Of a stretch of DNA of 64,000 nucleotides, positions 49,701 through 58,700 are shown in pieces. A model generated the notes under the pieces. The model made no database searches. It saw nothing but the letters and a program-made list of their open reading frames with translations, and was not told the DNA's origin. Position numbers and translations under genes: made by a program. The first letter of the stretch is position 1, and the number at the start of each line of letters is the position of its first letter. The DNA comes from Lophius americanus (lineage: Eukaryota; Chordata; Actinopteri; Lophiiformes; Lophiidae), in assembly GCA_037951165.1 (NCBI GenBank), contig JBBDHG010000032.1, forward strand, positions 6,501,001 to 6,565,000. Direction: 5' to 3'.

Positions 49701-52700
49701 GACTTTGTAGGCCAGAAAAAAAACTTCTGTTTGTTTTTACATCTTGACAACAGATCTGTGGCAATAGTGAAACGCTCTACAAATAAAAGTGCACTCAATA
49801 TGATGACATTAAGGGTCATTTGTCCAATTAGAATGGTTCTGAAAACCATGGATACACCTCTACCGTCTGAGAGGTGTTAAAAGTTCATAGTTAAAAGTTT
49901 GTCAGTTTGTCCTGCTCTTCCAACAAGTATTATGAAAATCTCTCGTCTGCTATTGATTATCATAGAATTAGAATATAAACTGTCCTTTCATGTGGGATTG
50001 TTCAATTCACATGCTTCACCAAAAATCCTTGTCTTGCAATGTTCAAAGATGTTGTGAAGAATCTGTCCCTTTGTCTGGATCCTCTGCATATTTGAGACAA
50101 CTCTTTGCTGCATGTCCATCACTCCCTCCGTGCTTCATGAAAACTCATCCAGTAGTTCTGTGTAATCCTGCCAAGATGATAATTGAGAAGAACACAAAAA
50201 TATCTGCAAAATTCTTATCCCCTTAATGTGAGTAAAAATGTGATGCAGGAGCAGAGGAAAACGGACCGTTTTTTTTCTATTTTACTGTTTTGCATAAAAA
50301 TGAAAACCAAGACCATTTTTTCTCACCCCGTTTTTTTTCAGCTGGTTATGGTATTCGTCATCATTAACAGAAGTTAGCAGTCGCCTCACTAGCACTTCCC
50401 TGACTGTCTGATCTCATTTCCCATCAGACCTGTTGAAATGTCAGAAGGATTCATCTCATGCACACACGCACATCTCATGTGTGCGTGTGTGTGTTTGTGT
50501 GTGTGTGTGTGTTGTACAGAGATGAGAGAGGCACTCTCTTCTGAGCTTGATGACTTACCTTGACTTCATATATAGTTCAGAGAAAATTATCAAGTATCAC
50601 TGAACAGTTGACTGATCAAACACGCACGCACGCACACACACACACACACACATACACACACACACACACAGAATGGCTTCATTGTCATTTTGACCATCTG
50701 TGGATAGATGGGCCTGTGTGTAATGGTCTGTGTCTCTATGGGCATGCCATTGACATAATGGGAAGGAGGGCATCCTCTGGTTTCTGGCCACTGTCTGTTT
50801 GGCTTTATAAAAAGGCGTCAGAGAGGCTGCAGACATGGGAGGCCATTAAACTAGCAGCATGTGATACTATAAACCATTGTGAGCGTGACTCATTAACCTT
50901 TCATGAGATGGCACTATACTGTGACAGCACTAATAGGGATATTAAGTCAATATAATCTATCATACTGAATCTCTGCAGAGGCTTTTCCACACATAGCATT
51001 AATTTATCCTTAACTTATTTTCAAATCCGTCTCATTGATCCGGAGGAACAATTAACTTCTTAATTGGTAGAATACCGGCAACTACTGAATGTTTCATTTA
51101 TCATGGAATTTTAGAAAGTAACAAACAAGCTGAAATTTACAGCCAATAAGCTTGAGAGTAATATTGATACCTTTTGCTCATAACTGAGTCAACTTAAAAT
51201 GTCCAAGAAAAAGGGATATTATGAAATCGTCATTGCTGCGTCCTTCGTAGATCCTTTGTGTTAACACGATAACTAATAAACTATTTCATGGATCATTTTC
51301 AAACTTTATTCCCCCATAGACCTCACTGTGAGGACAAAATGAATTTATTTTGTGAAAACTCAGGTTCCTATTTCTGCCAGTTAGGGGAAGCGCTATCTCC
51401 AAAATCACAGTTTTTGGGTAATAATCTCTCAACCGTTGGTCTGATTTATTCCAAATTAGGTCCATATAAATCGACTGTGGGATATCTATCTTGTGTTTTT
51501 CTCATATATTATTGTAATAACTCATATTTGACTCACTAGCCTTTTATTTAGCAGAAAGTGCTCATAATTATTTGCATAATATTAATATATATTTATTTTT
51601 ATATATATAGAAGGGCTTCAACGAATAGATGTAATTGAAAAAAATTGATTGTGAAATTAGTTGTGGACGGATTTAATAGTCAATTACTCCGTGACGTCAT
51701 CAGACACTGCCTCTGACACCCTGTAATAGGTAGACAATAGACAATAGACAAGTAAGTAGATAAGTAAACATAAGCGCCATGGCAACACCATCGCCACAAA
51801 AAAAAAATCCAAGGTGTGGGAGCATTTCTCCCTCAACACGGCCAAAGAATGTTGTAAACTGCATGATTTGCAAAGCTTTCTTGGAGTGGAGCTCATCAGT
51901 AATGCTGGAGGATAAGAAGCCGATTAACATTGGCTCTGTAGACGATGAGGACTCCAAAAATGAGCCCCTACGTTAAAATCCTACACGTTACATTGCTCAT
52001 GGAGACATTTCCCATTACTGCTGAAAGTGTGTTGCTGCCTGCCGAGTGCACACGTCTCTGCATGTGTGTGTGTCCAATGTGGGCTGCGTCCAACATACAA
52101 ACGATTTAAACTTAATATAGTTGTTGACTACAGAACGCACAAAGCACTCACTGTTTTCTTTTTTACCCTTCTTTATTTTCCTAAATTTAAATGATTTGAT
52201 TTGATTTCATTCCAGAGAAACTGCTGTATTTTTATATATATTTCTTTTATTATTTATACCATTTATTTACCTTTTGTATCAGCAGTGATGCGATGCGACA
52301 TGAAATGAATAAATTCCAGTTTAGCAAATACACCGTTGGTGTAGCAACCTGTTTGGTTTCACTGTCAGTTATAAAAGCAGTAAAGTTTATTAAAGACATT
52401 TTTGGCAAGAAGAATTTATCTTTATTGTTTTTATTGTTAGTTTGAATGTGCCTAAAACAACCCAAAGCTAGATTCAAAAACTGACAGCAAAATAAGAGTC
52501 TTTTAGTAATTGTGTATTTATTTTTATTTTTAATTAACCTTTATTTAACCAGGAGAAATTTTTTTTATGATTAATCGTTAGATTATTGAAACGATGATTT
52601 TTCTATCAAAACAGTTGTTTGTTGCTAACAATTCTGGCTAAAGAAAGAATCAACTCTTTTTTTGCTTAGATTTGAGCGCTATTCTCTCCACGATCTCACC

Positions 52701-55700
52701 ATTCAGTTTACATCATATATACCGTTATGTACATGAGAAGTAAGAAGGCCTCACACGCTGTCTTTGTGAAACACCTCAACACCATGTCACCTGCTGGACT
52801 GAATGATGGCTAAACCTCCAAATGTTTTCTCTGTACTGACTTCAAGCTATAAAAACACACATTCTGATTGTGAACATACTTACACACCAGGGACCTTGGT
52901 GACCCCAGGATACAACTACTGCAACCAATCACATAGCACTTCCTGTTATCTATTACTCTCATCCTATCATACTTATTACTCTTTGATCATTTTATCCTCA
53001 CCTTATAATAATAACAATAATAATAATACATTTAATTTATAATGCACTTTTACTTACTTGTGACATCATGAGTCAAATTATATCCTATTATTAGAGCCTC
53101 CTATTGCTCAGAAGAAGGCTCCAGAAACCGAAAAGTTGGCAGAAGTTGAAATGAAGAACTTAAACATCGGAGTAATTGAGATCTATCTACTTGCACAAGT
53201 TGGTTTTTTGTTAGTGCCCCCATGTTTTTCCCACTTTTTTACAATTTCTAAATATTTGTCCCAACCTTGGTTGGCCTTCAGTCTTTTAGTCCAGAACAGC
53301 CCGGCCTGCTTGGGTCTGGTGAGACCAGCTTGATATCTACATTGTAGTGTGCAGCCTCTGCCATGCTGTCAATAATGAAAGAAATTAGTAGCCGCCGTGA
53401 AACAATGGAGAAGTAAAATAGTGGAATGAAAATTCCCATGAAGGAATTATGGAGGGATAAGAGAATACCACTCGTGTTTCTGCTTGTGCTACGTGATGTT
53501 AGCCCCCCAGCTACGCTGTAGACCTTCTATTTAACGCTAAATCAATTATTTCCCATTTACCTTTGCGCTTTGCTTAGCCTTATCTAATTTTAGCACTTAG
53601 CAACTACCATAATCACCCATTATCAGCCAGATACAAAATACCAATAGTCTGAAAGGCCCAGACCTCGCTCATGCTAACATAAGCTGTGGCTAAGCTAGCA
53701 AGTTTTAAATCAAAAAGCTGGAAAATCGGCATTATTCAGAAATGAGATCGTATTATACATCTGAATCGTGATCACAATGTATTTATGATTGTATATATAC
53801 ATATATAAATATATGTATATATACACAGAATGTACAGAATAAATCTTATTTCAAACTTAAATACATAGCTCACACACTTCTCAATAAATCATACACTTTT
53901 CAACAAACTTTAAAGGATCACTTTAAAATTTGTCAAAGCTTTATATGTATATATACATATATTTATATAGGTTTATATGCAAATTATACAAATAAATACT
54001 GTAGTTAATTTCCACTTTATACGAATACACACATATATAATATTGTGAGGAGTTAATTCCATTAGTGATATTAGAAAAAATTCAAGAAGCTTTGAGTCAA
54101 TATGGACTGTGTGAAATTAGTAATGAGTCTCATTGAATTTGGGAGTTCCATCAGGGGATTTGCTAATCGGGGATATACATTCGCTGACGGAGAGACAAGG
54201 TTTAAGTTTAAAAGTGATAATACAAATTTGTTTTTGTTGCTCACTTATTGTCTTAAGTTCAGTATAAATCCATTGTTTCAGACTGATGTCTGTCTGACAT
54301 CAGTCTGCACTAATGCTAATGATTGGTGTCTCTCAGGGAGCTGAGCGTGATAAATTGTTGCTCTTTAAGCTGTGCTGTCCACAATGAAGAGGAGATTTAG
54401 GGATCTAATCTTGCAGGCACACAGAATCTCTCAATAACACAAACTGACTTACACCTGCACACATTAACACGGGGTGTAAAGAGTAAATACGGCCATAGGA
54501 AATGGCTAAAATACTTTCTTAATAACAGGTTCCTTATTGATCCATTTCTATGTTAAAAATACACAAAGTCAGCCATAACATTATAAACACTGACAGGAGA
54601 GGTCAGAATGACCTTGTTTCTTTTCAATAGCACCTGTCAGTGGGTTGATGTGCTGATGTGTTGGAATCAGGGAAAATGAGCAGGTGTAAGGAGCTGCATG
54701 GAGTTGTTGGTGTACCTACCAATGTAATATGGGGAAGGACTACCATTGCACCGTCGATAGGGTCATGGACACCCAAGGTCCATTAATGCACACTGGGAGC
54801 GATGACTGGCCTGTGTTTTCCAATCCCACAGAAGAGCTACTGCAACACAAATAAATTGCTGAGAAAGTTAATACTGGTTCTGATAGAAAGGTGTCAGAAC
54901 ACACAGTAAGTCACAAGGCTTCTTTTGGTGGTAAAACCAAACCTTCAAAGAATCAGGCAGGAGGTTTTAATATTGGGGCTGATTGGTATATTTATCATTT
55001 GAATCAAGTTTAAGAGTAAACATGTTTAATCCTATCAGAATAAAATGATTTAAATGAGCAAGCTTCCAACCCCATGAATGAAGTAATGATTTAGTTGCGA
55101 TGGTGCTGTTTCATGTGATGTAAAGGATTTATTGTGTTTCTATTCTTGGTTGAAACTGATTAATATCTTTTCTCTTATCACCTAAATTTCCAAACATTCT
55201 CCTTTAATTTTTTTCTGACAATAACTTTATCCGATTTAGAGGGTTGTGGGAGTTCACTTTCATCCCTTTTAGCACAACACTCTCTTGTGGCTTTGTAAAA
55301 CAAAGACATTGTGTATTAATTGGGGGCAGCAGGTTTCTGTGGACAGAGTGGGTGAGGATGTCACATCTGTAGTCATTGTTCCACGTGTCTTATAAACTGA
55401 CCATGCTGCTTACCTCCTGTTGAACTTGTGGATAATGAACATTGCCATTGTTGACTCCAGTCAAATATATCCTAAAGTGCGTGTCATTATTGCTGCTGCT
55501 GGCTCTACTCTGAAGTTAACCTGCTGTCGGCTCTATGTGTCTGAGCCCTCGGGCCAGGCAGCACTTCAGAGAGCAGAGACAGGGAAGCTGCTCCTAGACC
55601 GGCCATTAATTAGTCCTGTTTTTATTCTGCGCTGTAATGAGATGTTTGTATCATTAATCTTTATCAACTCACATTTGTAGCATAACTTCTATTGAGATTG

Positions 55701-58700
55701 GTTTGTCACCCAAGAGGAAATTATTTTGATTTTTGGAAAAGAAGGAAAGTATTTTTTATTTGTTCCATAAATAACCATGCTTTGTGATTGGTTGCAGGTT
55801 TCCTATATCAGAACCACAGGCATTTAGTTTGCATCAGCTTATCACAATTAGTGCATTTTTTTGTTTATGTGTTCCAGTCTTCCACACAGGAGTTCTACCT
55901 TATCAGTAGCAGCCTTTCTCGCTTAGGACTGGAGCTGCAGGCTTTGCTCCCTGCTATTCAGTCGCAGATGCGCTCATCATTGCTCCAAAGCCTATTAGTG
56001 GATACCCCTGACCTGCTGGCTCCGGCCCACAGCTTCCTCAAGGTGCTCAATGAAAATGCAGCAAAGTGAGTATCCAGAAGAATTATAAGACGGTCATATT
56101 TTGGATATTTTGCATGAAACGCGGTACAAAAATGTATTTGGAAATTGAGTGCTGTGCAGTCCGAAAAGATAGGAGGATTATTGATTGAGAACAGATACAT
56201 GTTTCTCCAGAAAAAAATCAAAACATGTTCCATTAGGATTAATGCTGTTAGCACAGGGTAAAAGAAAAACGTTCTGTGTACAGAATTATACTGATATAGA
56301 GTGAAAAAATATTAGAATTTTTATCCATCCATCCAGACATCCATGGGTATGAGTGAAGGGCTGTGATTAAAAATGACAGACAAATAAATGTATTCTTGTA
56401 ATTTAATCGACAAATTGTTTAGTCTATTCTCCTTAAAATAACAGAAAAAACGATGTAAAACCACAATTCATGATATCATGATTCGTGATATCACTCAGAG
56501 AAAAGCAGTAAACTATACTTTAAGAGAAAAGCATACGTTTTGCTTGATAATTGACCAAAAAGCGCACGTTTGAATTTTGTGTTTGTGTGTATTTTCTTGA
56601 GGTCAGGAAATAAGACGGAGCTCTTCTCAGATCTGACCAGTTTTCCAGTGCTGCAGGAAAGCAGGGAGCGGATCCACACCGTCATCGGTGACATTCACGG
56701 CCATCGCAAAGATATCCGTCTGGCACTGAAGGCCCCGGCTCTAGACTACACTACTGTCTCTGGACAGGAGGTGCTGTCCATGTGTTTTTTTGAAGTCTGG
56801 AGTGAGACACGTGTGGGTAGAGATTGATGGCTAGATTTGGGTCGATGACTGAGTCACGCTGATGATACGATGTCTGTGTGTGGGATTTTGGATCAGAGTG
56901 CTGGTGTCGCGTTCAATTAAATGTGACATGTTCTTTTGCCTGTTGGTCTACTCCTGTCATATTAAAAAATCGTCCTCCTCCATCCTCAGTTTCTGATTGA
57001 GGTGAAGAACTCTCTGTCATCCACCGTTCCAGCTGACTGGGTCAAAATCAGCAGGTGAGCTCACAGTTGGCAGCACATGCACACACTCACACAATCTCTC
57101 TAACACACACATATCAGAATGAGCATACTCCACCAATATCAACACTTTAAACAGTTTTTCTAGAATGAAAATAGTTATAGCTAATAGTTATAGACACGGG
57201 GGGATGTTCAACCTTCCTCCCCTGCCGGGGTCCATATAGCCAGAAACCGACAAATACAAGCTCATACTTTTTGCCAGATTAATAATAATAATACATTTAG
57301 TTTATAACAAACTTTACATTTGGATCAAATCTCAAAGTGCTAAAAGGCTGAGATTGAATAAATCAGTTTTAAAAGTTTAACATTAACATATTTTTGGCAT
57401 AAGTAAGATTTAACAACGTTTCTTCTTCTTGAACATCTCCTTTGTTTTCCAGGCTGCTTTTGTAAAGAAACTAATTTGTTGGTTTGTTGATTCATTCAAA
57501 AAGGCTAAATGCAGTACTTTAACTGGTGAAGTCTGGAAAATGAATCAGCTCCTAAGCTGACAATTTGCAATGTGAATTGAATTCATTCCATAAAAGTTGA
57601 ACTTCATCAATGGAGAACTAAACAAAGTATTTTTTTCGGCTATTATGTGCAAATAATCGATTCAACTTCATCACCATGAGGGACAGACACTTTGGTATTT
57701 GCTTACACAATCTGCTGAGTGCGTTTTTTGTTTTTTTTTACCCGTTCACACATCATCGATCATATATATTAAAATGGCAAATGGAGTGTCCTCATAGAGC
57801 ACCTTTATAGTCTGCTCTATTCACATGAGACAGCATTCAGCCGTTCATTGACATTCATGCGGTGTTTGCAGAGGATGAGGCCATTTGCAAGGCACCGTCT
57901 GCTCATCAGGAGACAATGACACTTCCACAAGTAGACTGCAGGGGTTATCTAACAAGCAACAATCCAATAAATAGACGACTTTGCCCCCACAGCCACCTTC
58001 CAGGTTTCTGAACTGCAGGAGAAGGGGTGGAGCTGCTGGTCTTGACCTTGTCTGGCATCTGCTTGACACAGGCTGGGGGTTGCTTTGGCAGAAAACCACT
58101 GAATATACTAGCCTCTCTTTTATACTTTCTATTCTGCCAAATGTTGTAATTAGCCAAAAAAGTAACAACAACAATAAGTAAACACGTTATCAAAAATCGA
58201 CAATAATTAACCATGAAGTTTTCATGGAGGATAGAAAAAACATTTGCACTTCCTTACCTTCGGGCAGGAGGATTCTCATGCCCTGTGAGTCACATCAGAA
58301 TTTCTCGCCTCTGCTGCTTTTAAGTAATCTCAGCTTGACCATTTGCCAAATCTAAATAGAACTATCATCAACTTCCAAGGTGCATGAAAAGTCCTGTACA
58401 TGGAACTTTTTTCCACTATTATATCTGCCAGATGAAGGTTGAATACCATTGATTATCTCGTTACAATGGCATTGGACAATGTGTGGGATATAGAAAGCAG
58501 TATTTTGTACTCTGTTGATGTGTTTGAAGCAGGGAAATGGGGAAACTTACAGATGTGAGTGTCTTTGACCAGAGCCAAATTATGATATCTAGATGACTGG
58601 GTTAGAGCATCCAAAGAACTTCCGGACTACTTGGGTGTCCCTGGTCTGCAATAGTTAGTACCTATCAGTGTGGTCCAAAGAAGGGCAACTGGTGAACCTG

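Larger units (their letters stand above)
49653..55877 (+). other. msh3 intron 13
   Basis: 6.2 kb with two short CA/GT arrays, a hAT relic, a TAA-headed repeat, a Tc1-like deletion derivative, AT-rich tracts (53.75-54.05 kb) and two complex segments without repeat character (50690-50960 and 55420-55680). No exon is visible. Confidence 0.6.
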
